A stretch of 64,000 bases of DNA from Hyperoodon ampullatus (GCA_949752795.1 OX457056.1:205159654-205223653); one strand, 5' to 3'; numbered from the stretch's first letter, positions 21,550 through 32,509 are shown. The notes: generated from the sequence alone by a model not told the origin. A program made the numbers and translations.

Positions 21550-22611
21550 CAGTAGTTCCCCCTTTTCCATGGGGGATGCATTTTAAGACTCCCGGTAGAT
21601 GCCTGAAACCATGGATAGTACCTAACCCCCTCTATAATATGTTTGTTTTTTTTTTGCGGTACGTGGGCCTCTCACTGTTGTGGCCTCTCCCATTGCAGAG
21701 CACAGGCTCCAGACGCGCAGGCTCAATGGCCATGGCTCATGGGCCCAGCCGCTCTGCAGCATGTGGGATCTTCCTGGACTGGGGCACGAACCTGAGTCCC
21801 CTGCATCGGCAGGCGGACTCTCAACCATTGCGCCACCAGGGAAGTCCTCTATAATATGTTTTGCTCCTATGCATACATACCTATGATAAAGTTTAATTTA
21901 TAAATTATACACAGTAAGAGATTAACAACAATAACTGATAATAAAATAGAACAATTGTAACAAATACTGTAATAAAAGTTGTGTGAATGTGGTTTCTTTC
22001 TCTCAAAAGATCTTATTGTACAAATTTAATGCCTTTCCCATCTTAACTAAGCATTTACCATGCGCTGTAGCCATAACTTTTGCAGTTTGAAGTGCAACAG
22101 CAAAACCAGCATGAATTTCTTTTTTTCTTCCTCAAAGTTTCATAAATAGAAGGTTCATTCTTCCTGTAGATCTTAGGAACCTCAGCATATCATTTTTTTT
22201 CTTTCCTTTATTAAATTGAAACCTTTCACCTTTTCACTTAAAGGAAGAATTTTATGGCTTTTCTTTGGCATATTTGAATTGCCAACATTACTACTCTTGC
22301 ACTTTAGGGCCATTATTAACTAAAAAAAGGGTTATTTGAACACAAGTACTGTGATACTTTGACAATCACTTTAGTAACCAAGACAGCTACTAAATGAGTA
22401 ATGGGCGAGATGTGCTGGACAAAGGGATGATTCACTTCCAAGGTGGGATGGAGCGAGTGCAGTGTTTCATCATGCTATTCATGCAGCATGCAATTTAAAA
22501 CTTACGAATTGTTTATTTCTGGAATTTTTCATTTAATATTTTTGGACCACATTGACCTCCAGTAACTCAAATCACAGAAAGTGAAACCTAGGATAAGAGG
22601 GGGGACTACTG
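21550..22611. mobile_element. Tigger-like DNA transposon nested in L1
   Basis: Ends are inverted: CAGTAGTTCCCCCTTTTCC at the left and GGATAAGAGGGGGGACTACTG at the right read as complements with few mismatches. The flanking dinucleotide TA is duplicated (21548-21549, 22612-22613), the hallmark of Tc1/mariner-pogo insertion. Removing it rejoins L1 sequence ATGTTCTATA-TGTCTGTTAG. It has no transposase frame and about 850 bp of its own sequence, so it is a non-autonomous or deleted copy. It carries CHR SINE #3. Confidence 0.85.
21645..21847 (-). mobile_element. CHR-type SINE #3 (inside the Tigger element)
   Basis: Antisense copy with its T-run on the left. CTCTATAATATGTTT occurs on both sides (about 21630 and 21847), giving a 15-bp target-site duplication made of Tigger sequence. 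It is the innermost layer of a three-level nest. Confidence 0.94.
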
Positions 22612-22613
22612 TA

Positions 22614-23755
22614 TGTCTGTTAGGTCCGTATGGTCTAAAGTGTAGCTTAAATCCAATGTTTCCTTCTTGACTTTCTGTCTGAACAATCCATCCACTGGTA
22701 AAAGTGTGTTACTGAAGTCCCCTGACATTATTGTATTGATATTTCTTCCTTCAGATCTTTTAATACTTGCTTTATATCTTTAGATTATCCTGTATTGGCA
22801 TAAATATTTCAAATAATATATCCTCTTGATGAATTGCCCCCTTTCTTATTATATAATGACCTTCTTTGTCTCTTACAGTTTTTGGCTTAAAGTCTATTTC
22901 ATCTGATGTAAGAATAGCTTCTTCTGCTTTTCTTTCCATGGGCATGCAATATATTTTTCAATTTCTTCACTTTCAATCTATGTTTTTATTAATGCTGAAG
23001 TGAGTCTTTTGGAGGCACATATAGTTAGGTCTTGTTTTCTTTATTCATTCAGCTATCCTTTGTCTTTTGTTTGGGGAATTTAGTCTTTTGACATTTGAAG
23101 TAATTATTGATGGCCAGACTTACCATTACCATTTTGTTAAATGTTCTCTTGTTCTGTAATTCCGTTTTTCCTTGCTTCATCTCTTGCTCTTTTCCTCTGT
23201 GATTTGATGAGTTTCTGTAGTGGAAAGTTTGGATTCCTTTTTCTTTTTCTTTTGCGTACCTACTATATGCTTTTGGTTGATGGTTAATGTGAGGCTTAGA
23301 TAAAACATCTTCTATTTATAACAGTCTGTGCTAATAGCTTCAAACACATACAAAAGCATCCCCCCTTTCTCATTTTATGTTTTGATGTCACAATTTGCAT
23401 CATTTACATTATGTATTCATTAACAAATTAATGTTGTTATAACTTTAATATTTTTGTCTTTTAACCTTTGTAGTAGACTTATCAATGATTTACCCACCAC
23501 CATTAAAATAATAGCATATTCTGAAAGTAACTGTATTTTTACCTTTACCAGTGAATTTCATGCTTTTGTATATTTTTCTATTATTAATTAGTGTTATTTA
23601 ATTTCAGCTGGAAAAACTCCGTTTAACATTTCTTGTAAAGCTGATCTAGTGGTAGTGACCTCCTAGAGTGTTTGTTTGTCTAGAAAACTCTTTATCTTTC
23701 TATCAATTCTGAAAGACAACTTTGCTGGGTAGAATGTTCTTGGTTGGCAGGTTTT
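22614..23755 (-). pseudogene. L1 ORF2 endonuclease-region fossil
   Basis: The complement of GAAGTCCCCTGACATTATTG and of TTGACATTTGAAGTAATTAT corresponds to the endonuclease coding region and the ORF1-ORF2 junction of L1. Many stops and indels; no usable frame. Confidence 0.65.
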
Positions 23756-23756
23756 T

Positions 23757-23967
23757 TCTTTTTTTTCTTTTTTTTTGGTATGTGGGCCTCTCACTGTTGT
23801 GGCCTCTCCCGTTGCAGAGCACAGGCTCCATACGCACAGGCTCAACGGCCATGGCTCATGGGCCCAGCCACTCCGTGGCATGTGGGATCTTTCTGGACTG
23901 GGGCACGAACCCGTGTCCCCTGCATTGGCAGGTGGACTCTCAACCACTGCGCCACCAGAGAAGCCCC
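23757..23967 (-). mobile_element. CHR-type SINE #4
   Basis: Antisense copy in the L1 ORF1/ORF2 region: interrupted T-run at 23754-23776, body to GCCACCAGAGAAGCCCC. Removing it rejoins L1 TTGGTTGGCAGG with TTTCCTTCAGTACTTTTA. The target-site duplication is obscured by T-runs on both sides. Confidence 0.92.
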
Positions 23968-24131
23968 TTTTTTGTTTTTTTCCTTCAGTACTTTTATTAT
24001 ATCATCCCACTCCCCTCTGGCCTGCTAAGTTTTTGCTGAAGAGTATGCTGATAGTCTTATGGGAGTTCCCTTGTATGTAACAAATTGTTTTTCTCTTTCT
24101 GTTCTTGTGATTCTCTCTTCATATTTAGCTT

Positions 24132-24183
24132 TTGGTCCTGTACATTAATTATAATGTTTGGTCCTATACATTAATTATAATGT
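24132..24183. repeat. 26-bp direct duplication
   Basis: TGGTCCTGTACATTAATTAT + AATGTT is followed directly by a second copy with one change (CTATACATTA). It lies in the L1 ORF1 fossil, so it arose after insertion. Confidence 0.85.
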
Positions 24184-24544
24184 ATCTGTGTAGTCCTCTT
24201 CAGATTCATCTTATTTGGAACTTCGTGTGTTTCCTGGTTCTGGCTGTCTCTTACCTTCCCCCAGTTAGGGAAGTTTTCAGCCATTATTTCCTCAAGTAAG
24301 TTTTCTATCCCTTTCTCTTTTCTCCTTCTTGGACCCCTATAATGAGAACATTAGTCTACTTGATGTTGTCCCATAAGTCCCTTAAGCTATCTTCACTCTT
24401 TTTTTTCTTTTTTCATTTTTGCACTCTAATTGTATGAATTCTACTTCCCTGTCTTAGACTTCACTGATTCTTTCTTTCACTTCCTCTAGTCTTTTTTTGA
24501 CCCCCTGTATTGAATTTTCAGTTCAATTATTTTCTTCTTCCATT

Positions 24545-24739
24545 CTATGATTTCTGTTTGGTACTTTTTAATAGTTCTGTCTCTTTGTTGAAATTCTCAC
24601 TGTCTTCATGCATTGCTCTCCTGACCTTGGTAGGCATCTTTGTGACAGCTTCTTTGAACTCCCTACCAGATAAATAACTTACCTCCATTTTATTAAGATA
24701 TGTTTCTAGACATTTATCTTTTTCTTTCGTTTGTAACAT
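24545..24739 (-). pseudogene. L1 ORF1 fragment
   Basis: A 64-codon open stretch containing GREFKEAVTKMPTKVRRAMH then EDSENFNKETELLK. This resembles the coiled-coil to RRM boundary of L1 ORF1p, the RNA-binding trimeric protein of L1, where related copies have an EFK..V.KML motif and an EHSENFNKE motif. It is isolated between stops and cannot make ORF1p. Confidence 0.7.
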
Positions 24740-25328
24740 ATTTGTCTGTTCCTTCCTTTTTCTTGACTCTGTGTTGATCTCTGAGCATTAGATAGATCAG
24801 CACAAGATGTGTCTCCCAGTCTTGACAGAGTGATCTCCTGTAGGAGATGAACCTCATTGATCAGCTTGACCGAGCTCCCAGTTGTCTCTCAAACTTTTGT
24901 GATTGTCCAAGCCTCCTTCTTTGTCCTTAGTGGCTCCCAGTAGTTACGGGTGTGCCAAGACCTATCAGTGATCCAAGGGGAGGAGTGCAGTCAGCAGCTA
25001 GATGCAGGCTGATGAGAAGCTGGACCCTCAGGCAGCAGCTAAGAAAGTATGTAATTAAGCCCCTTCCAGGGAGAAACAAGGCAATGGCATTTTTGCCTGC
25101 TCCCTCTGTGCTTCCTGTTGGTATATAGCTGCAGGGGTGGGTGTGCTCCTGTGCCCATTAATAACTGTTTGTTTGTTGCAGTCCTTGTGTCTCATGAATG
25201 TAAGGCCCATTGGTTATTAGAGCCAGGTGTTTCAGGGGCTCATCCTTCATGAAATTGTCACAAGAGCTGGGGTGCCAGGTATGTATACAACCTCCTTTCA
25301 GGGAGACACTGGTGACGGTTTTATTATT

Positions 25329-25384
25329 GGAGTGGCCTGGAAGGAGAAGATGGGAGGAGTGGCCTGGAAGGAGAAGATGGGAGG
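25329..25384. repeat. 27-bp tandem duplication
   Basis: GGAGTGGCCTGGAAGGAGAA + GATGGGA is present twice, identical. A multiple of three, so the chance frames across it stay open. Identity implies it is recent. Confidence 0.9.
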
Positions 25385-26012
25385 AGTGTCTGCATCCTTT
25401 TTCAGTCTTTGAGGAGGATCACAGCCCCGAGGTGCCTGCTAAATTAGAAGCCTCAGGTGGCAGCTTTGAAAGTATCCACATAAAAACCTTTATCAGGGAA
25501 AGACTGGGAGCTGGGCATTTTTTTTTTGTCTGCTCCTCTGTGCTCAACCTCAGAGAGATAGATTGTTAAGAACTGCTTCTTTGTTTGTTACAGTTCCATG
25601 GGACTCATGAATGGCAGCTCCACTGGCTGTGAAAGCCAGGAAATCTGGGGACCCATCTCATAGGTGGCAGCCCTAAAAGCTAGGGTGCAGTCATGTATGA
25701 GCTCCTTCCAGGGAGATACTGGCAACCTGGGGAGGACCGGAGGCAGAAGGTGGGAGGGATATTTGTTGGCTTTCTCTGTCTCTGGGGAGATTCACGTGTA
25801 GTCCCTAGAAGCCTGCTAAGCTAAAAGACGGGCCCTCAGGCAGCAGCTGTTATAGTATTCAGATAACACTTTCAGGGAAAGATGGGGAGATGGGTGATTT
25901 TGCCTGCTCCCTCTGCACTGAACCCTGGGGCAACAGCTGCATCAGTGCTCCTGCACACATTAAGAACTGCTTCTTTGTTTGCTATCGTCTTGGGGACACA
26001 AGCCCCACTGGC

Positions 26013-26220
26013 TTTTTTTTTTTTTTTCACAGTACGCGGGCCTCTCACTGTCGTGGCCTCTCCCGTTGCGGAGCACAGGCTCCGGACACACAGGCTCAGC
26101 GGCCATGGCTCACGGGCCCAGCCGCTCCGCGGCCTGTGGGATCTTCCTGGACCTGGGCACGAACCCGTGTCCCCTGCATCGGCAGGTGGACTCTCAACCA
26201 CTGCGCCACCAGGGAAGTCC
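26013..26220 (-). mobile_element. CHR-type SINE #5
   Basis: Antisense copy in the L1 5' UTR. CCCACTGGCTTTT flanks both sides (about 26004 and 26220), a clear target-site duplication. Confidence 0.94.
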
Positions 26221-26575
26221 CCCACTGGCTTTTAGAGTCAGGTGTTTTGGGGGCCGTCCCTCTGTTGCAAGTCTTAAAATTTGGGATGCTAGACGTGGGC
26301 TCCAAACCCTTTGCTCCTCAGGGCGAATATGAGAGCTGATGGTTCACTTCCAATTGTGTGGTCGTGTGCCGGGGGGTGGTTTATGGTGAGAGTGTGTCTT
26401 AGCCTTTTCTACCCTTAGCCTTTTCGGTATTTTCTTATTCATCTGACGTGTAGAAGTTACTCAGCTAGTTTCTGGATCTCTTTCAGAGGGAATTTACATC
26501 CATGTGTACATTTGGTGTATCCATGGGAAGAAGGGAGCTCAGGGGTCTCCTATGTTGCCATTTTGGTCTACCCTC

Positions 26576-27780
26576 TCCGTTTCTTTCTGAATCTCTGTCT
26601 GTCTGTCTCTCTCTTTCCTGTGTGTCTATCTCATCTCTGTCTTGCCCACTATCTTCCTATCACCCTTTGTAGCCCCGTCTCTCTGTTAAACTCTCTGTCC
26701 CAATGTCAACTCTCTTTTCTTTTTCTACGTATATCTACATTGCTCCTTTAGACCTATTCTTCCTGTCAGGCTGGGAACATTTCTCCCAAGAGCTCTGACT
26801 TGATGATCAGAGAGGAAAGGCAGTTTTTTCCTGCCAGCTCAGTTAGAGAAATCCTCAGGAAGTCCTCTAAACTGTCCTGGCATGTTCTGACCACCACAGC
26901 CAAGATGTCTCATGATCACGCTGGATCATGCACCATCCTGGGGCATCAGAGGGATGGGCTCCTGTGATTGACCACCCTGGACAAAGCACATGGCGTGAGT
27001 TGGGTAGAACAGTTCTGCAAATGGAAGGGTTGTAGGGGTGCTAAGCCAACCATGACCACAGGTGTCCACTCTCGGGAGCCAAGACCAACTCCAGAGAAAC
27101 AAACACACAACTTAATAACAATACGAGTGCTGGAGGATGTTCAATCTTGATTCTGAATTCTCTAGCAGTTCAAAGGTGGGAGAGCTAGAGTAATCAAGGA
27201 AGACTTCCAGGAGGACTTGATTCTTGGTTTTAACCTTAAAAGGTGTATAAGATTTAGATAGGTGGAAAAGAGTGAGCAATCCTGGATGAAGGAGCAGTTT
27301 CTGTGCTTGTTTTATTGGTATTGTTTGCCTTGTTTCAAGCTCCTAAGAGGCAAGGACTTTTCTTTTGTTAAAGAACATAGTGCTTGATGCCCGTAGTTAG
27401 ACTGTCATTATGGTTCCAATTCTGACCATCCTACCCTGCCATTGACCTTGGGGGAGAATAGAAGAATAATACCTGAGAGGCCTTTAGTTCTAAGAATACC
27501 AACTTGCTTATAAAGAAACAGGGAGGCTGTGGAACAGAGGTGTCCATATAGTCCCTTCTGTGTGTCTGACCTCAAGTCAGTTTCACATTGGAATTTTGTC
27601 ATTGTCATGGGCAGATTGGATTGTTTATTAATTCAGTAAATACATCAGTAGCACCTAATATATACTAGGCACTTAGGTGCCAAGGATTCAAAGATAAATA
27701 GACAGAATCCTACTTCTTTAAAGTTTATATCCAAGTACAGAATTCACAGAAGTGCAATTACATGCGACGTGATTGAGTCA
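26576..27780. other. Intronic sequence, mostly unique
   Basis: 26590-26640 is rich in CTGT/CTCT. 27620-27740 (AATTCAGTAAATACATCAGT, TACTAGGCACTTAGGTGCCA) looks like an L2 fragment. No gene recognised. Confidence 0.4.
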
Positions 27781-27784
27781 TGCA

Positions 27785-28285
27785 AAGCAGTGGTTCTAAG
27801 ACTTGGCTGTGCATGGAAATAACCTGGGAGCTTTCAAAAATACGGATGCCAGGGCTTCCCTGGTGGCACGGTGGTTAAGAATCCTCCTGCCAATGCAGGG
27901 GACACGGGTTCGAGCCCTGGTCCAGGAAAATCCCACATGCCGCGGAGCAACTAAGCCCATGCACCACAACTACTGAAGCGTGCACGCCTAGAGCCCATGC
28001 TCCACAACAAGAGAAGCCGCCACAGTGAGAAGCCCATGCACCGTAACAGAGTAGCTCCCGCTCGCCACAACTAGAGAAAGCCCGTGCACAGCAACAAAGA
28101 CCCAACACAGCCAAAATAATAAATAAATAAAATAAATTTGAATTTTAAAAAATGCGGATGCCTTGAGCTTATCGCAAAGGTTTTCATTTCATTGGTTTGG
28201 GGAGGGGCCCAGGCATCTGGATGTTTCACAGCTCACCCAGGGCTCTCGTGAGCAGCCAAGTTTGAGAACTACCAAGGTTAGGATG
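27785..28285. repeat. MER5-like hAT fossil split by a CHR SINE
   Basis: Left part GCAGTGGTTCTAAGACTTGG to TTTCAAAAATACGGATGCC; right part GCGGATGCCTTGAGCTTATC to CAAGTTTGAGAACTACC. The termini are inverted (GTGGTTCTAAGACTTGG / CCAAGTTTGAGAACTACC). The two halves join across the SINE. Confidence 0.75.
27852..28140 (+). mobile_element. Longer CHR-1-type SINE
   Basis: It shares the head GGGCTTCCCTGGTGGCACGG, but its body differs from the young copies (CCACAACTACTGAAGCGTGC, CAACAAAGACCCAACACAGC) and it is about 285 bp. The tail is (AATA)n. The duplication AAAATACGGATGCC / AAAATGCGGATGCC flanks it. An older subfamily, shared with other cetartiodactyls by its body sequence. Confidence 0.88.
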
Positions 28286-28489
28286 CTATGGAAGTAGATA
28301 AACGTTCTTCAGTGAGATGAGGGATGGATAGGCTGCTGGAGGGATGAGACCAACTGAGCATTGAAGGAAAGGGGAGAGGTAGCTGGAGAAGGCAAGGGGC
28401 AGGGAGAGAGTTGCATCTAAAGGACATTGCAAGCAGAGGGGAGAAGAGCCAAGAAGGCTGGGAGCTGCTCTCGATGGAGACGTCTCAGG

Positions 28490-28645
28490 CAGTCAGTCAG
28501 TCTCTCTAGTTCTGGCCTAGTCCCCGTGTCATCTTAGATACATATCCATTTCTCTGTGCCACAGTTTCCCATTCAGTCAAATAGAACTAATGATACCTGT
28601 TCTCCTTACCTTAGGCATCAAATGAGGTGAGGAAAAATTAAAAGA
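28490..28645 (+). repeat. MIR SINE, sense
   Basis: CTCTGTGCCACAGTTTCCCA, AATAGAACTAATGATACCTG and TAGGCATCAAATGAGGTGAG follow MIR order. 28330-28450 upstream may be an old LINE. Confidence 0.65.
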
Positions 28646-29997
28646 TAGTGTATCAGTGATCACTGGGAAAAAATACAGCATTAGAGTAAAACTTCTTTTA
28701 TTCAGTATTTTTTGGGGAAAGAAGTATTTTACATAAAGGAACTTTTAAAGTAACTGAAATTTAGCCATTCAAGACAATAATCATTAACAAATAAAAATCA
28801 TTTCCTTTTTCCTAACATAGGTCATTTGCAACCCTATTTTCTTAGCGTAAACTGGTATCATTAGCCTCCTGCTTCCCGCTCTCTGCCTTCAGCCCCTCAG
28901 CAGAGATGTCAGATACGGAACCGTGCTATAATACAGCTATGGCCTCAGGATCAGAAGAAGTGTAGTAGATTTAGGATGTAGAAGATTGGGTTTTGAGTTC
29001 TTTGGTCTGTTTTTCATAAGTTTTCAATTTATCTTGCTCTCTGGGTACCTTGATTCTCATTGTTTTAAATCCTTTTCCTTTCTAACTTGCTGCCTCTTCC
29101 ATATCGAGGACTGTAAAACCAGAAAACCAATCTTAGAATGAAATTTAAAAGTAAAAAGACTGTGAGTCCAAGCTTGCTGGAAAGGGTGGATTATGTGATG
29201 TCTTTAGTGCATGAATGTTTTAATGTCTGTGTTGCCTTTTTTATCTGACTTTCTGGGTCTTACTCTGGCCTGGGTATCTCATGCAGGAGGTAGCTGATTG
29301 GACTTTATGTGTGGGAGGTTGGAGGCCCACAGGAATTAGTTTGTCAGGATTCTCAGCCTTCCTTTTTCTGACTATTGACCATCAACCTTTAAGGTTTCCC
29401 ACTCCTATCACCAGAATTGTGCCCCTGTTAGACCAGATTTTGAATGTTTGTCACCAAACATTTATTGTTCACAAGGCAGAGGTAAGAAAGGACAGATAGG
29501 TCCAAACTCAGGAGGGTAGGAGTGTCTGGAAGCAGATAGCCAGAATGGAGGCTAAACCACCTTCCCCAGGGGCAGAACGTGGTAGGGAGTTGCACACCCC
29601 AAGTGGGAGGGCAGAGGGGAAGGAAGTGGGGGAAATAACCGGGTGTGATAAGACTGGGGAGGTGGAAGAGAAGGTGGGGAAGGGCTGAGGACAGAGGTTT
29701 AGACCAGCTTTACTAGGGAGTACATTACTCTGTGCTCCTATATGTTTTTTTGAGAGTTACTGACTCCCTGACACTGCTCCAAGACACATGAGTTGTGACC
29801 ATTATAGGTGACATATAATCTGCTAGAGAGAGCCACCCTGCAGGGGCTGCAAGTCGCCATATTCTGTGGGTCCCCACAATGCAAGACAGGCCATCTTGAG
29901 AAAGTGGCTTTCTGAGTAATAACACTGAATGGTTCCCCACTTTGTTGTCTGCCATCCTCACGGTCACTGAGCTTCTGACTCTCCTTTCCTTCCCCAG
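28646..29997. other. Unique intron upstream of exon A
   Basis: No repeat recognised except low-complexity A/T runs. The 149-codon minus frame (29738-30187) overlaps exon A antisense and is spurious. The pyrimidine tract TTCTGACTCTCCTTTCCTTC (29973-29992) serves the exon A acceptor. Confidence 0.5.
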
Positions 29998-30062
29998 GTC
30001 GGTGGCCGGATTGGATAAGGAGGCGGACCTGGTGCACATGGAAGTGCGGACAGCTGATGGAT
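29998..30062 (+). CDS. SORCS3: SORCS3 internal exon A (VPS10 domain), 65 bp
   Basis: Internal coding exon of a sortilin-family VPS10p-domain receptor, a type I membrane protein of neurons involved in receptor and cargo sorting. A pyrimidine-rich tract ending in CCCCAG precedes it and a GTGAGT donor follows. It is open in one frame: one base completes the preceding codon, 21 full codons read SVAGLDKEADLVHMEVRTAD then G, and one base is left over. That leftover T joins AT of exon B to make a Tyr codon, so the phases match. I recognise the residues from memory as the SorCS region of the N-terminal VPS10 beta-propeller; the wording DKEADLVHMEV fits SORCS3 better than SORCS1 (DKGQDLVHLEV). The preceding exon is not in the window. 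A paralogue mis-call (SORCS1/2) is the main alternative. Confidence 0.9.
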
Positions 30063-30449
30063 GTGAGTGCTGAGGCCACCAGGCTGGGCCCCGAGAGATC
30101 TGCCTGCAGGGCTCCCTCCTCCCCCAATTTGCATTTTAATGGCTTGGGAAGATGAAAAGCCCTGAGCTCCCTTACTGCCATATGCATCTTATTTCTTAGA
30201 GTGGGGGAGAGGCCTCCAGTCCCAAGGGAGACATTTCATTGAAATAAACCCTCAGGAATGAATTTTCTGGGGATGGGAGTTAATGTGACCAATTTTGAGG
30301 CTCCTGTTAGTAATTTCCTGGCATCTTCAGTGTAATTCAAATAGGGATGGCCATAGCTCATCGTGGTATTTTGCATTCACATGGTGAATAAGATGATGCC
30401 AGCTTTAAAAAAATAAACTTTATATAGTCAAGATTACCAAAAAAAAAGT

Positions 30450-30570
30450 AACTGGACAAACCGTTTCCAGAATTGTTTGTTCATTCATTCAGCAAATATT
30501 TAGGGGTGGCCTACTGTGTGCCAGGCAAGATTCTTAGCCCTGGAAATACAGTGGTGAGCAAGACCTCTAT
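30450..30570. repeat. L2/MIR-class fragment
   Basis: TTCATTCATTCAGCAAATAT, CTACTGTGTGCCAGGCAAGA and GTGAGCAAGACCTCT form the common old L2-type word order. Confidence 0.5.
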
Positions 30571-30849
30571 TGTCCCCGCAAATCAGCTACGGAATCCAGG
30601 ATTTCAAACACGTGACCCCTTTGTACATCGTACACCTGTCTACATCTTGAACAGAATTTCACTGATAAAGTATCATTTTGCACCAACTTAAGTATCTATA
30701 GGGCTCTTCCCTGTCCAAGAAAGATAAAATCAACTTAAATATGTGAAAATATATGATAAATATGAAATCTGAAAAATATATGAAAATATAATTAGCATAT
30801 TCTAGATCACAAATGAGCCAAATAATCCATGGAAATAATAGTGACCTAA

Positions 30850-31015
30850 GGGTGCAGCAGATCAAAGCACCGGACTGTGAGTTGAGGTCCTGGGTCCTGC
30901 CACCCACCAGCCATGAGACCATGAGACCCCCCTAACCTCTCTGTGCTCTGGCTTCCTACTCTCTGAGGATACTCATCCTTGCCCTGCCCACCTCATAGGG
31001 TTATGGGTTGAATGT
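30850..31015 (+). repeat. MIR SINE, sense
   Basis: CACCGGACTGTGAGTTGAGG, GGTCCTGGGTCCTGCCACCC, CCTAACCTCTCTGTGCTCTG and CCTCATAGGGTTATGGG. Confidence 0.7.
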
Positions 31016-31225
31016 ACAAACATAAGGAGATTCTTTTTGACCTGGATGCAGGTATTGGATGTGCTTGTGCTTTGTCCGTGGGAAATCTACTGCTTTTGAG
31101 GCCAAACTCAGATGTATGCTAGAAACATGCACTTTAGGGAATATATTTTATTTGCTTTATTTTTATTTTTAAAAGAGTTAGAAGGCAAATGATACTTGTT
31201 ACTATATGACTGGCACTCTGCTGAG

Positions 31226-31303
31226 TTCCTTCCTCCCTCCTTCTTTCCTTCCTTCCTCCTTCCTTCCTTCCTCCATCCTTCTTCCTTCCTTCCTTCCTTC
31301 TTT

Positions 31304-31354
<51 letters not shown>

Positions 31355-31385
31355 CTCTTTCTCTCTTTCTCTCTTTCTTTCCCTG
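31226..31385. repeat. (TTCC)n-(TTTC)n microsatellite, about 155 bp
   Basis: TTCC-type repeats (31226-31300) change into about 12 uninterrupted TTTC units (31301-31352), then TTTCTC units. The complementary GAAA strand produces a false KERKKERKK frame. Likely length-polymorphic. Confidence 0.95.
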
Positions 31386-32505
31386 ATGCAGCCAGGGATG
31401 AGGGATGACCCACACTATTTTTACATTTTTTTTTTAACAGAAGAGTTATATAACATTTAGGGAGGTAATGCCACATATTCAAATTCACTGATCGTAAGCA
31501 TGGTGAAGCCTAAATTCGAAATTACTCTTAGTGCTGAGAAAAAAAAAAAACATGGAAAATTGGAGGACTAGTGGGATGGAGGGGTTTGAAGGAGCATAGC
31601 AGAAAAGCAGGAGGGGAGCAGACAGCAGCTCTCAGATGACCCACAGACAAGTTTTCAGGACAACCCCTGCCTTGGCTTTGCTTGTCATGTCAACATTTTT
31701 AAGCTTTATATGTGATCTGTGGTGGTTGTAATATTTTAGAGTTGGAGGAAACTTTATATGCCTGTCTGACCTCCTACCTAGGGTAGGAATCCCTTCCCCC
31801 AGAATCTCTTATAGTGTGTCTTCAGGTTTCATGAGCTCAGGCTTAAGACATATCCTTTTCTACTGCTGGACAGCTCCTTTTTTTTTTTTTTTTTTTAAGG
31901 TAATTTCTTACATAAAGCTCAAACTTACGTTCTGAAAGTTCAAGAATTCTGGTCCACATTGGGATAAGGCCTGCGGTACAGAACTGCTGTGAAATTTTAT
32001 GAGATTAAAAATGCAAAACACATAGAAAAGTTCCTAACCTATTGTCAAGAATTCAAAAAAGCAGACAGAAATATAACAAGGATAAATGTCATATGCCACA
32101 CTTAGGTTAAAGTATAGTATATATTAATTCTGTGTCATTTTTTAGGTTTTTTAAAATGAGTTTTTCAATACTTCAAAGTATCTTGTTTCAACCTAGTGAA
32201 CTGGCTCTAATCCCCCTTTATTTAGAAAGTGCACGTAACAAGACTGAACTAACCGGGGATGTTTTATTTTACATACCCTAATGAAATGTATGACTCCTTT
32301 CTTCTTTGGTATGTAGTGAATGCTTTCTTACACTCACACACTCACACATACACATACATCTCTATCTTTCTGATCATCACAAAAAGGCACAACATATATT
32401 TTATTTCCTTTTTTTTCCCCTGATGTGGTAGCTTGGACTTGAATTTGCCCAAATTCACACAGATAGCCTAGTGATAGAATAAAAACTAGAACACACATCT
32501 CTCAA
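31386..32505. other. Intronic sequence, mostly unassigned
   Basis: A T18 run at 31880 and an A-rich run at 31541 may be tails of decayed retroelements. 32325-32370 is CA-rich. 32425-32505 resembles antisense MIR (GCCCAAATTCACACAGATAG). Confidence 0.4.
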
Positions 32506-32509
32506 CACA

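Larger units (their letters stand above)
24990..26335 (-). repeat. L1 5' UTR with about three ~400-bp repeat units
   Basis: The same word order occurs three times. AGCAGCTAAGAAAGTATG.. at 25033, GCAGCTTTGAAAGTATCC at 25463 and GCAGCTGTTATAGTATTC at 25843 are each followed by TTCAGGGA or CCAGGGA, a GGGCATTTTT-type motif, and CTGCTCCCTCTGTGC. A second marker (GAGCCAGGTGTTTCAGGGGC at 25220, AAAGCCAGGAAATCTGGGG at 25633, GAGTCAGGTGTTTTGGGGGC at 26235) recurs with the same spacing once SINE #5 is subtracted. Period is roughly 380-430 bp. Confidence 0.75.
20466..26575 (-). mobile_element. Old L1 LINE, antisense, 5' end present, 3' part missing
   Basis: Read right to left: the 5' end near 26575 (GACCAAAATGGCAACATAGG, the usual 'AAGATGGCGG..TAGG' L1 start), a repetitive 5' UTR to about 24800, ORF1 remnants to about 23600, the endonuclease part of ORF2, then reverse transcriptase to 20466 (reverse of TTTGGTATCAGGGTAACGCT). 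All frames are heavily broken. The 3' third of ORF2 and the 3' UTR are absent. Interrupted by a Tigger-like transposon (21550-22611) and SINEs #4 and #5; SINE #3 sits inside the Tigger. Without insertions the L1 part is about 4.6 kb. Confidence 0.85.
1..29997 (+). other. SORCS3: SORCS3 intron, 3' part (runs in from outside the window)
   Basis: Everything left of exon A is read as one intron. The last base of the codon opening exon A fits a Trp codon begun in the previous exon, but no such exon was recognised. The stretch is filled with L1, SINE, MIR and DNA-transposon copies. An unrecognised short upstream exon cannot be excluded by eye. Confidence 0.7.

Noticed and set aside
25872..26339. 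Several 117-149 codon frames near 26 kb
   Set aside because: They run through SINE #5 and the L1 5' UTR on both strands.
29738..30187. 149-codon minus-strand frame across exon A
   Set aside because: The plus strand holds a spliced exon with matching phase to exon B; the minus frame has no signature.
31108..31488. 126-codon Lys/Glu/Arg-rich frame
   Set aside because: Product of the GAAA/GGAA microsatellite read on the minus strand.
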